A stretch of 17,379 nt of DNA from contig JABURN010000201.1 in the NCBI GenBank assembly GCA_014762585.1, forward strand, positions 1-17,379, in the 5' to 3' direction. This document shows positions 6,965 through 13,948 of the stretch, piece after piece. Under the pieces are notes generated by a model. The model did no database searches. It was given only the letters and a program-made list of their open reading frames with translations, and was not told the DNA's origin. The position numbers were made by a program, and so were the translations under genes. How positions within the stretch are numbered: the stretch's first letter is position 1; every line of letters starts with the position of its first letter. Origin of the DNA: Methylophaga sp. (lineage in GTDB: Bacteria; Pseudomonadota; Gammaproteobacteria; Nitrosococcales; Methylophagaceae).

Positions 6965-7436
6965 GGTGAACTTTAAAAGCTTAATCAAACGCCCAGCCTG
7001 TTTTGTCGCTTATGGCTTTGGCGCCGGTCTGGCTCCGAAAGCACCCGGCACTTTCGGTACACTAGTCGCGTTACCGATTTACTGGCTGATGCAGAACTGG
7101 TCGCTGACTGCCTATATCGCTCTGGTTCTGGTGATGTTTATTGCCGGGATCTGGCTATGCCAGAAAGCATCCGACTGGCTGAAACAGGATGATGCCTCTG
7201 GCATCGTCTGGGATGAAATTGTCGGTTACCTGGTTGCGATGACATTCGCCCCGTCTGGCTGGCAGTGGATGCTGGTCGGCTTTGTATTGTTTCGCTTCTT
7301 CGACATACTTAAACCCTGGCCGGTGAGTCTGGCAGACAGAAAACTACATGGCGGGTTGGGTGTGATGCTGGATGATGTAGTTGCTGGACTCTATGCGGCA
7401 ATTTTTTTGTTAATTGTTACTCATTTTCTGAATTAA
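6945..7436 (+). CDS. pgpA: Phosphatidylglycerophosphatase A
   Basis: A 163-residue inner-membrane enzyme that dephosphorylates phosphatidylglycerophosphate to phosphatidylglycerol. Family signatures are YGFGAGLAPKAPGTFGTL (23-40), WDEIVGY (89-95), RFFDILKPWP (117-126) and LDDVVAGLYA (142-151). Hydrophobic helices at about 53-71, 92-113 and 142-160 fit a multi-pass membrane protein. ATG 6945 is chosen because AAGGAAAGG (6934-6942) lies directly upstream; the next upstream in-frame start is a TTG at 6927 with no site. It overlaps the thiL end by 20 bases and closes the ribH-nusB-thiL-pgpA run. No clear terminator is visible between it and the next gene. Confidence 0.96.
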   Translation: MTTSGPEVNFKSLIKRPACFVAYGFGAGLAPKAPGTFGTLVALPIYWLMQNWSLTAYIALVLVMFIAGIWLCQKASDWLKQDDASGIVWDEIVGYLVAMTFAPSGWQWMLVGFVLFRFFDILKPWPVSLADRKLHGGLGVMLDDVVAGLYAAIFLLIVTHFLN

Positions 7437-7513
7437 CCTTCTCTTCAAATTGCCGCAATAACTGAATTCTGGCAGGCTAAGACCATTGTTTATATTTGAA
7501 AAGGATTTCAAAG

Positions 7514-8065
7514 ATGAACAGGAATGGATTCACAGTCATCGAACTGATGATCGTGCTCAGCGTATTAGCAATCATTTCTGCTACTGCATTACCTTCGTTC
7601 AGAAGCTTGCTGATAGAGATTGAAGTGGATGGTCAAATCAACAAATTAGTCAGTACGCTACAACTGGCCAGAAGTGAGGCCGTCAAGCACAATCAGGTTG
7701 TTACTATTTGTAAAAGTCTTGATGGTCAGAACTGCGGTGGTAATTGGTCGGATGGCTGGTTAATGTTTGTTGATAACAATGCAGATGGCCATAAAAACAC
7801 TGCTGAAATAGCATTAACCTCAGCTCAACTCATCGATGGATACACCCTAAGCTGGTCAGCGTTCGGATCTAATAATTACATCCGATTCAGACAAAACGGG
7901 CTGACAAGTTCACACAATGGCAGTTTCATCCTGTGCCCGGTAAATTTAGACAGTCGTTTTGCCAGGGCGGTTATTATCAGCAAAACTTCACGGGTGAGAA
8001 CCTCTAAGGATTCAGATCAGGATGGCGTTGAAGAAAATGCTTCAGGTGATCCCTTGAGTTGCTGA
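7514..8065 (+). CDS. fimT: FimT/GspH-family minor pilin, probable competence-type FimT
   Basis: A 183-residue prepilin. The class III signal MNRNG is cut before Phe6, and the mature start FTVIELMIVL carries the +5 Glu needed for pilin methylation and assembly. A GspH-type beta domain follows. DNNADG (87-92) is the loop typical of GspH/FimT, and the C-terminal region (ARAVIISKTSRVRTSKD, 150-166) ends in Ser-Arg-Val-Arg (159-162), close to the GRxR motif described for DNA-binding FimT of Legionella. After it comes DSDQDGVEE (166-174), which has the DxDxDG spacing of a calcium loop. ATG 7514 has AAGGA (7501-7505) upstream. It is convergent with pilE, one base apart. The role in DNA uptake is inferred from the Arg motif; ordinary minor pilin function is the alternative. 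Confidence 0.85.
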   Translation: MNRNGFTVIELMIVLSVLAIISATALPSFRSLLIEIEVDGQINKLVSTLQLARSEAVKHNQVVTICKSLDGQNCGGNWSDGWLMFVDNNADGHKNTAEIALTSAQLIDGYTLSWSAFGSNNYIRFRQNGLTSSHNGSFILCPVNLDSRFARAVIISKTSRVRTSKDSDQDGVEENASGDPLSC

Positions 8066-8066
8066 G

Positions 8067-8492
8067 CTAGCGATTCCAACAGTCAGCATTGTTTCCATCA
8101 GCAATATAGCTTTCACCGTTACTGTCATGGGTAATCGTGAATGTGCCACAGTTATCACCGGTTTGAATACCTGTTGGTGTTGCCGTGAGAGTGTATGAGG
8201 CAGCACTTGCGGCTGATGGAATATCGAGGATGTAGTAGCCTTCTTTGGAAGGTTGATTAGAAGCCCCTGTGTAGCCCAGATCAGTCATATCAGTGGTGTA
8301 GGTCGGGTTATTTGCCCGGTATTTTTCTTGAGCTAATTGAACTTCAAGTAGGCTAGTTTTGGCATCTGCTCTTCGTGCTCTTTCTGCATATCCTTGATAA
8401 GCAGGGAGGGCAATGGCAGCAATGATGCCGATAATAAGCACGACAATCATTAATTCGATTAACGTAAATCCTTTGGTAATCTGTTTTTCCAT
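8067..8492 (-). CDS. pilE: Type IV minor pilin PilE-like
   Basis: A 141-residue type IVa pilin. The leader MEKQITKG is cut before Phe9; the mature start [24 protein letters not shown] is the canonical N-terminal helix with Glu at +5. A compact beta domain ends in a disulfide loop between Cys115 (DNCGTFTI) and Cys138 (ADCWNR). The NCGT...DCW ending is typical of PilE minor pilins rather than the major subunit, which is why I favour PilE. It is on the strand opposite its partners: divergent from fimU and convergent with fimT, whose stop lies one base away. AGAGGG (8505-8500, minus) precedes the ATG. Its promoter is not obvious; the CRP-like palindrome 8540-8555 is 48-63 bases upstream of its start. 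Confidence 0.9.
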   Translation of the reverse strand: MEKQITKGFTLIELMIVVLIIGIIAAIALPAYQGYAERARRADAKTSLLEVQLAQEKYRANNPTYTTDMTDLGYTGASNQPSKEGYYILDIPSAASAASYTLTATPTGIQTGDNCGTFTITHDSNGESYIADGNNADCWNR

Positions 8493-8539
8493 TTTTATAC
8501 CCTCTGCTGTAGTCAGTCACGGCCCAAACCGAATTTGAG

Positions 8540-8555
8540 TGTGAGCTACATCACA
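8540..8555. promoter_or_regulatory. CRP/Vfr binding site between pilE and fimU
   Basis: TGTGA-GCTACA-TCACA has both consensus CRP half-sites exact with the proper six-base spacer, flanked by A/T-rich sequence. It lies in the 170-base region between the divergent pilE (minus) and fimU (plus). The centre is about 88 bases before the inferred fimU transcription start. Vfr, the CRP homologue of Pseudomonas aeruginosa, controls the minor-pilin operon there, so control by a CRP-family regulator is likely here. Which of the two genes responds cannot be seen. Confidence 0.75.
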
Positions 8556-8598
8556 ATTATTGTATTAATCAATACTGACGAGTAAACACAAGTATATA

Positions 8599-8629
8599 TT
8601 GGCATAAATGAACACAACAGGACTATAAT
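8599..8629 (+). promoter_or_regulatory. Candidate sigma-70 promoter of fimU operon
   Basis: TTGGCA (8599-8604) and a perfect TATAAT (8624-8629) face fimU with a rather long 19-base spacer. Transcription would start near 8636, giving an untranslated leader of about 27 bases before ATG 8663. The suboptimal spacing would suit an activator-dependent promoter. Confidence 0.5.
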
Positions 8630-8662
8630 CGTTTTATAGAGACTGTGCGGCAAGTGAGTTAA

Positions 8663-9139
8663 ATGGATGTGAAACACAAAGGCTTTACTCTCATTGAATT
8701 GATGATCACATTAACCGTGTTGGGCATCATTGCCGCCATTGCTCTGCCTAATTTCAAGTCTATTCTGGATGGAAGAAAGCTGGTCGGGGCCGCAGATAAT
8801 CTTTATGCAACCCTGCAATATGCGCGCTCGGAATCCATCAAACAAAACACTAATGTCGAGTTTCAGCTTAATGCTGGCGCATGGTGCTACGGCATTGATG
8901 ATGAGGGGGGCAATTGCGACTGTACAAACCCTGCTACCTGTACAATTGATGGTGTGATTAAGGTATACGACGACTCTGATTATGGCGATGTAGTGATGAG
9001 TAATGCCTCGGTCAACGAAATTCTTTTTGATGCCCGGAATGGAGAGCCAGATAGTGCAGGAAGTTTTACCTTTAGTCTGCCTGATGGCAGGACCAAGACG
9101 GTCAATATCAATCCCATCGGCCTGGTCACGGTGAATTGA
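8663..9139 (+). CDS. fimU: GspH-family minor pilin FimU-like
   Basis: A 158-residue prepilin: leader MDVKHKG, cut before Phe8, then [22 protein letters not shown] with Glu at +5. The soluble part has the GspH/FimU layout: ARSESIKQN (54-62), Cys75 and the CDC...C cluster (Cys85, Cys87, Cys93) that probably forms disulfides in the periplasm, and the ending INPIGLVTVN. It lacks the C-terminal Arg-x-Arg of FimT, so I call it FimU, the minor pilin that in Pseudomonas links the priming complex to the pilus. ATG 8663 follows AAGTGAG. It is first in a four-gene run (fimU-pilW-pilX-pilV), and its stop directly precedes the pilW ATG. Confidence 0.85.
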   Translation: MDVKHKGFTLIELMITLTVLGIIAAIALPNFKSILDGRKLVGAADNLYATLQYARSESIKQNTNVEFQLNAGAWCYGIDDEGGNCDCTNPATCTIDGVIKVYDDSDYGDVVMSNASVNEILFDARNGEPDSAGSFTFSLPDGRTKTVNINPIGLVTVN

Positions 9140-9721
9140 ATGTCAGCATTGAAGCAAAAAGGTCTGACCCTCATTGAAATGATGATAGCGCTGATTCTGG
9201 CGCTACTTGTCTCTGCAGCGATACTGACTATCTTTATCAGCAATATCAAATCCAGCGCTGAAAATATCAAGATGATCCAACTCAATCAGGAGTTGAGAGC
9301 AGTGATGAACTTCATGTCAGATGAACTTAAACGGCATGGTTATGATTCTGATGCTGATCCTTCATTGATGCAGACACTTTTTGTTTCGGCTGGTGAGGAC
9401 TGTGTGGTGTATGCGTATGAGGATGCCAGTGCTGCAGTGGCTACGCTCAGCAGAGGCTTCAGACTTAATGCCAGCGCCATTGAATGGAGTGATCAGAATA
9501 CGACAGGTTGTGCCACTGCCTCTGGTAACTGGCGTGATTTAACCTCAGATAATATTCAGATAACTGCGTTCAATATAGATCCCAACAATACTGCTTCAGC
9601 CGCCTCAGTTACAATCCGGCGGCTTGATGTGACTGTAACCGGACAAAGGCAGCTTAACCCGGGAGTGGCATCCAGAACATTCAGGGAGACAGTCCGAATC
9701 AGAAATGAGGATGCCACCTAG
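9140..9721 (+). CDS. pilW: Minor pilin PilW-like
   Basis: A 193-residue prepilin with leader MSALKQKG, cut before Leu9, and mature start LTLIEMMIALILALLVSAAI with Glu at +5, the PilW/PulJ (GspJ) pattern. The segment IQLNQELRAVMNFMSDELKRHGY after the helix is the conserved PilW region. The soluble domain is a little shorter than in pseudomonad PilW, but there is no sign of a break. It starts on the base after the fimU stop, with GGTGA just upstream, so the two are translationally coupled. In the known system PilW, PilV and PilX form the tip complex that primes pilus assembly in the inner membrane. Confidence 0.85.
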   Translation: MSALKQKGLTLIEMMIALILALLVSAAILTIFISNIKSSAENIKMIQLNQELRAVMNFMSDELKRHGYDSDADPSLMQTLFVSAGEDCVVYAYEDASAAVATLSRGFRLNASAIEWSDQNTTGCATASGNWRDLTSDNIQITAFNIDPNNTASAASVTIRRLDVTVTGQRQLNPGVASRTFRETVRIRNEDAT

Positions 9722-9736
9722 CTATGGGAGATGATT

Positions 9737-11017
9737 ATGGCTAAGGATCTGAGTCTGAAGACGATGCAGTCACAAAAAGGTGCGGTTGTACTTGTTATCT
9801 CGGTTGTGTTGTTGATTGCCGTTACCTTGGTTGTCTTCTATGCAGCACAAGTGGGATTACAGGATCAAAGGATTTCAGCAAATCAATACCGTCATAAACA
9901 AGCATTCTCAAATGCTGAAGCTGGATTGGAATATGCCGCTTCTTTTCTTAGAGAGAATGCCAGTTTACATAGCGGTAACGCAGCGGATGGCTGGAATAGC
10001 TGTGCTGGCAACACTACTCTGTTTCCCTGCAATATTGAGGATGCAGAGCAGGTACTGGGTACAATCAGTGGTGGTGACATCACCTCTGACATACCCACAT
10101 TGGCAGGGATTAATTCCTTTCTCGTTAAAAAAGCTGATGGTGCAACAGTAGCAATTGGAGTTGGCACCTCGGATGACAATACTGCCAGCTCGGTGGTTCA
10201 GGCCAGTTATGCAGTAAGAAGTATTATTGTACCCGGTCAATTACCTCCCCTAATGATGCCAAGTGGCAACTTGAGTGGCAGTTTCACAGTAGTGCCGAAT
10301 CCGAATGGTGGAGGCCCAGGTGTTCCTATTTCAATCTGGTCAACCGATGATGCTCTGGCCACAGCTACAGGTAGTTGGCAAACTTGTGACCACGAAAATT
10401 ATCGTGATGGTGGTGTATGTATGGACACCAAGGGTGACGGTGAAACGGGAGCTAACTGGCAGGCATGCTCATGCACCGGATTCAGGAGTGATAAAGATAA
10501 CATCGGGATAGATATTGTCACCTACCCTACCGCTAATTTCCCATCCTCGCCGTTTGTGTATGTTTTTGGTGAAGAAGGTGATGACCCTGCCGCATTAAAA
10601 ACCGAGATTAAATCGATTGCAGAGTCAGAAGGGTTGGTTCTTCCTAATTGCGGTAATCTTCAAACAGACTTTGCGGGTTTGACCGGTTCAGCTTTAGTCT
10701 GGGTTGAGGGTGATTGCAACATCAATTCAAACTCAATCATAGGAAGCAGAAACAAACCTATCGTCTTAGTCGTGGAGGGCGAAGTTAAAACTAATGGTGG
10801 CGCTGAAGTCTGGGGTATTCTGGTTGGTCTGGGGACATTTTCTTTAAATGGTGGTCCAGTATTTCATGGCTCAGCTATTGCTGAGGTCGATGGTGAGCTT
10901 ACGAACGGTACCTATGATCAAGTATATGACGAGGATGTTTTTACTAATGTTACTGACTCAAGTGTCAATGATATCTTGACCAGAGTTCAATATAGCTGGC
11001 GTGATTTTGAGCCTTAG
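9737..11017 (+). CDS. pilX: PilX-like minor pilin with a long C-terminal extension (426 aa)
   Basis: The N-terminus (QKG, then AVVLVISVVLLIAV from residue 16) and the following VGLQDQRISANQYRHKQAFSN stretch are the PilX signature, with AEAGLEYA after it. As in GspK/PilX proteins, the usual +5 Glu is absent. The remainder is about twice the usual PilX size: a Ser/Thr/Gly/Asn-rich segment, a Cys-rich patch (QTCDHENYRDGGVCMD and ACSCTG), and a C-terminal domain with repeating beta-strand-like units (SALVWVEGDCNIN, KPIVLVVEGEVKTNGGAEVWG, GTFSLNGGPVFHG), possibly a small beta-helix. GGGAG (9726-9730) supports ATG 9737; ATG 9731 would abut that site. Likely a pilus-tip component. The extension's function is unknown. 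Confidence 0.82.
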   Translation: MAKDLSLKTMQSQKGAVVLVISVVLLIAVTLVVFYAAQVGLQDQRISANQYRHKQAFSNAEAGLEYAASFLRENASLHSGNAADGWNSCAGNTTLFPCNIEDAEQVLGTISGGDITSDIPTLAGINSFLVKKADGATVAIGVGTSDDNTASSVVQASYAVRSIIVPGQLPPLMMPSGNLSGSFTVVPNPNGGGPGVPISIWSTDDALATATGSWQTCDHENYRDGGVCMDTKGDGETGANWQACSCTGFRSDKDNIGIDIVTYPTANFPSSPFVYVFGEEGDDPAALKTEIKSIAESEGLVLPNCGNLQTDFAGLTGSALVWVEGDCNINSNSIIGSRNKPIVLVVEGEVKTNGGAEVWGILVGLGTFSLNGGPVFHGSAIAEVDGELTNGTYDQVYDEDVFTNVTDSSVNDILTRVQYSWRDFEP

Positions 11018-11035
11018 TGGGCTGGAGGCTGACAG

Positions 11036-13054
11036 ATGAATTTCAAAATTAGAAGCAGAGGTTTTAGCCTTATTGAAGTCATGGTAGCGCTTCTAGTGCT
11101 GGCATTAGGCATTCTCGGCATTTCTAAACTCCAAGGTACTCTGATAAGAAATAGTAGTGATGCCAATCAAAGGGCTGTTGCCACTTCCATTGCGCAAGAA
11201 AAAATTGATGATCTGCGAAGTTTTGCTAATGTTAAAAGTGCTGACACATGGAGCGAATCGACTGATTCATCTGCTTTGACTGTAAATCAGCTCGCATTCA
11301 ATCACATAGAGAACAATGAAGGTGGGGCTCCGGCGGGGACTGTTGACTTATTGGCTAATAAAGTCATTACAAGGGGAAACGCAAATTACACACTAACATG
11401 GGAAGTGGAGGACTATGTCTTCGATACACCTATGTCGGCTGCCTCACTCGCATCATCAACTGTGACTGGTGATCTGAAGTTAGTCAACGTGAATGTGGCT
11501 TGGTTTGATGAGATGGGAGAACAGCAAACAGTCAGTTTATCAACATTTATTGATGCCAGAAACCCAGGTCTAATCGCGTTGTCTGGTGCCTCAAAAGAGG
11601 GTGGAGAGCCACCGGTCGGAGAATATACGCCCGAGGCTGCGCCAGATGTTATCAACGTGCAGGTAGACACTGGAGGCAATAAGTTCAGACAAACCAGTAA
11701 GCCACTGCCTGATGCTATTTCACAAGGCCAGGATGCTAATACTGTTGTCACTTTCGAAGTTGTGACTTATTCAACGTACAATGGACCTATCGCAGACTTG
11801 GATTTTGTTGCTGATACTATTGAAGAATATGTCACTGTTGACTGTAAGTGTCAGTTTAGTGCTTCAAATTCAGTGTCCCGCACAGCTGCACATGTCAGGT
11901 GGAACCCTGATACCAACTCCCGTTATGACTATCCCGGTGATTTAGTTTCAAAAGAGACTGCAACTCCAACAGGCAACGTAAATGCTGTAGATGAGTTATG
12001 CACCACCTGCTGTCGTGATCATCATGATGTAAATGATGCTACAAAGCCGGTATATGTACCTGGCACCACCGGTGGAAATCATTTGCATTACCAAGAAGAT
12101 GGATCAGTTGCCTCTCAGGCTAATGGAGATACTTATATCGAATCCTGCAGAATGAAAAGGATTGATGGTATTTACAGGGTTTTTCAGGACTGGAATTTAT
12201 ATGATTTGACAGTTATTGAAAGAGGCGAATTGGCCGACGGAGGGGCATTACAAAGTCCATATAGTAATTACATAGAGGATTTTGTTCTGGATTTCATTAT
12301 AGATCCCGATACTGCAGTTAAGCCTTCTGCAAGATCGCCTGTCTCTCTTACTGAAGGAGCAGGTGCACAACTTCAAAGCAGGGGCGTATTTATTGACAAT
12401 GTTTATGATGATACAGGCTCCGTTAATCCCACTGATTTTACTAATTATGTAAGCTCGGCTGCTAATGCTGACAGGGTCGACAAAATCCCTTTCGCTGAGG
12501 TGAATTTGACACTGCTCTCTGATTGGTCTTCTAGTGACACCAGCAAAGTGACGGTGACAAATGAAGCTGTGGCGACAATCCCTGACTCAGCTGTGGATTA
12601 TTATGGCCTCTATTCAAGAGGCTTCATCTTAGCGTTGGATGAGGCAGATCCTGATCCATTAGTCACATCTGTGATGCGTCGAGACAATGATGGCTTGACT
12701 CAGCAAACAAATCGGCCTTCACCAGGCGTCCAAACAGACGGTGTGGATATAGATATTTCAGCCGGTGCTGGTCCAATTACATTAACCTTCTCATTTGATG
12801 GTATAACTTACCCAAGTGCCAGAGAAGGTACTCCAGAGTTGAACATTACTGGTGGAGGAGTCTGTAATCCCGAGGAAGCATCAGATGCATTTACTTGTTT
12901 TGTAACAGCGCCATGGACAGGCACGGCTCAAATCACTGTCGAAGTGACTAGTGGCCCGCAGGCTGGTCGTTGTACCGGCCAGTCTACTGTCTACTCAGCT
13001 TCAAGCTTATCATCAGACACGACCCACAATTTTGGCATTATAGACTGTAATTAA
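11036..13054 (+). CDS. pilV: PilV-like prepilin with giant Cys/His-rich C-terminal region (672 aa)
   Basis: The first 40 residues are a PilV prepilin: leader MNFKIRSRG, then FSLIEVMVALLVLALGILGISKLQ with Glu at +5. Residues up to about 180 (ending in LSTFIDARNPG) form the usual PilV domain. PilV is normally under 200 residues, so some 490 extra residues follow a Gly/Pro-rich linker (about 185-205). They hold a Cys/His cluster: Cys270, Cys272, Cys322, Cys325, Cys326, His329, His330, His349, His351 and Cys371. A C-terminal part with beta-sandwich character (ITLTFSFDG, AQITVEV) has further Cys residues and ends in IIDCN. GGAGG (11024-11028) precedes the ATG. The stop overlaps the convergent kinase gene. 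It is probably a pilus-tip adhesin or sensor in place of PilY1; that role is inference. Confidence 0.8.
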   Translation: MNFKIRSRGFSLIEVMVALLVLALGILGISKLQGTLIRNSSDANQRAVATSIAQEKIDDLRSFANVKSADTWSESTDSSALTVNQLAFNHIENNEGGAPAGTVDLLANKVITRGNANYTLTWEVEDYVFDTPMSAASLASSTVTGDLKLVNVNVAWFDEMGEQQTVSLSTFIDARNPGLIALSGASKEGGEPPVGEYTPEAAPDVINVQVDTGGNKFRQTSKPLPDAISQGQDANTVVTFEVVTYSTYNGPIADLDFVADTIEEYVTVDCKCQFSASNSVSRTAAHVRWNPDTNSRYDYPGDLVSKETATPTGNVNAVDELCTTCCRDHHDVNDATKPVYVPGTTGGNHLHYQEDGSVASQANGDTYIESCRMKRIDGIYRVFQDWNLYDLTVIERGELADGGALQSPYSNYIEDFVLDFIIDPDTAVKPSARSPVSLTEGAGAQLQSRGVFIDNVYDDTGSVNPTDFTNYVSSAANADRVDKIPFAEVNLTLLSDWSSSDTSKVTVTNEAVATIPDSAVDYYGLYSRGFILALDEADPDPLVTSVMRRDNDGLTQQTNRPSPGVQTDGVDIDISAGAGPITLTFSFDGITYPSAREGTPELNITGGGVCNPEEASDAFTCFVTAPWTGTAQITVEVTSGPQAGRCTGQSTVYSASSLSSDTTHNFGIIDCN

Positions 13055-13944
13055 CCGTCGTTTTTTAAACTATGATTCTGCGTACCATGATGGGCGATTT
13101 TAATTGCGCCCATCATCGCTGCGATTCTGCCTGTTTCTTCCCAATCTTTACCATGCATGATGCCGTGTAACAAGCCAGCACGGTAGGCATCGCCGCAGCC
13201 AGTCGGATCAACCACCGCTTTTGCTTGCTGGCAGGGAATTTCAATCTTTTTGCCTTCAGTGAAGATATGTGACCCCTGAGCACCCCGGGTGATAATCAAA
13301 GCTTCAACATGGCGGGCAATTTCTTCTTCGGGCCGGCCGGTACGGTCCATAAATAATTGGGCTTCGTAATCATTCAGAGCAATATAGGTGGCCTGTTCAG
13401 CAAATTGCATCAGTTCATCGCCATTGAACATGGGAAGGCCTTGACCCGGATCGAAGATAAAGGGAATGCCGGCCTGTTTCAGTTGCTGGGCATGTTGCAC
13501 CATGCCATCACGACCGTCCGGGGCCACAATGGCGAGCTTGATATTTTCAGCTTCTGAGATATGCGTCTCATGAGCGAGGTTCATGGCACCGGGGTGGAAG
13601 GCCGTGATTTGGTTGTCATCCATATCCGTGGTGATGAACGCCTGAGCGGTGTAATGACCTTCTTTCACATGAACATGTTTGCGACTGATGCCTTGCTGGT
13701 CCATCCAGTCGGCGTATGGGCCAAAGTCAGTACCGACGGTGCCCATGGGAACCGGTTCATCACCAAGCAACTTGAGGTTGTAGGCGATGTTGCCGGCACA
13801 GCCACCGAACTCTTTACGCAGCTCTGGAACCAGAAAAGCGACGTTAAGCATATGTACCTTATCCGGCAGGATATGGTTCTTGAACTGGTCTGGGAAAACC
13901 ATAATGCTGTCATAGGCGAAAGAGCCACAGATCAAAGCTGACAT
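13051..13944 (-). CDS. PfkB-family carbohydrate/adenosine kinase
   Basis: A 297-residue ribokinase-like (PfkB) sugar or nucleoside kinase. The N-terminal glycine signature GGCAGNIAYNL (47-57) and the C-terminal DPTGCGDAYRAG (246-257), with the catalytic base Asp252 and anion hole, are intact. Closely similar proteobacterial proteins are usually annotated adenosine kinase (adenosine to AMP), and the start (SALICGSFAYDSIMVF, PDQFKNHILPDKVHMLNVAF) fits that group. I leave the symbol blank because the substrate is not proved by sequence. ATG 13944 has AAGGT upstream, inside the end of rnd, whose stop is four bases before this start, so the two share a transcript. The 3' stop codon overlaps the pilV stop on the other strand (TTAA serves both). 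Confidence 0.88.
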   Translation of the reverse strand: MSALICGSFAYDSIMVFPDQFKNHILPDKVHMLNVAFLVPELRKEFGGCAGNIAYNLKLLGDEPVPMGTVGTDFGPYADWMDQQGISRKHVHVKEGHYTAQAFITTDMDDNQITAFHPGAMNLAHETHISEAENIKLAIVAPDGRDGMVQHAQQLKQAGIPFIFDPGQGLPMFNGDELMQFAEQATYIALNDYEAQLFMDRTGRPEEEIARHVEALIITRGAQGSHIFTEGKKIEIPCQQAKAVVDPTGCGDAYRAGLLHGIMHGKDWEETGRIAAMMGAIKIAHHGTQNHSLKNDG

Positions 13945-13948
13945 AATC

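Noticed and set aside
7491..7496. TATATT as -10 box for fimT
   Set aside because: The inferred transcription start falls in the ribosome site at 7501-7505 and there is no good -35 box.
8505..8535. Sigma-54 promoter for pilE (minus strand, TTGGGCC then TGACT)
   Set aside because: The -24 GG is present, but the -12 element lacks the essential GC (AC instead), so the match is not convincing, although sigma-54 does drive some pilin genes.
13561..13941. Plus-strand reading frame of 126 codons inside the PfkB-family kinase gene
   Set aside because: It lies wholly antisense to a kinase with intact catalytic motifs, has no family resemblance and no ribosome site; a shadow of the true gene.
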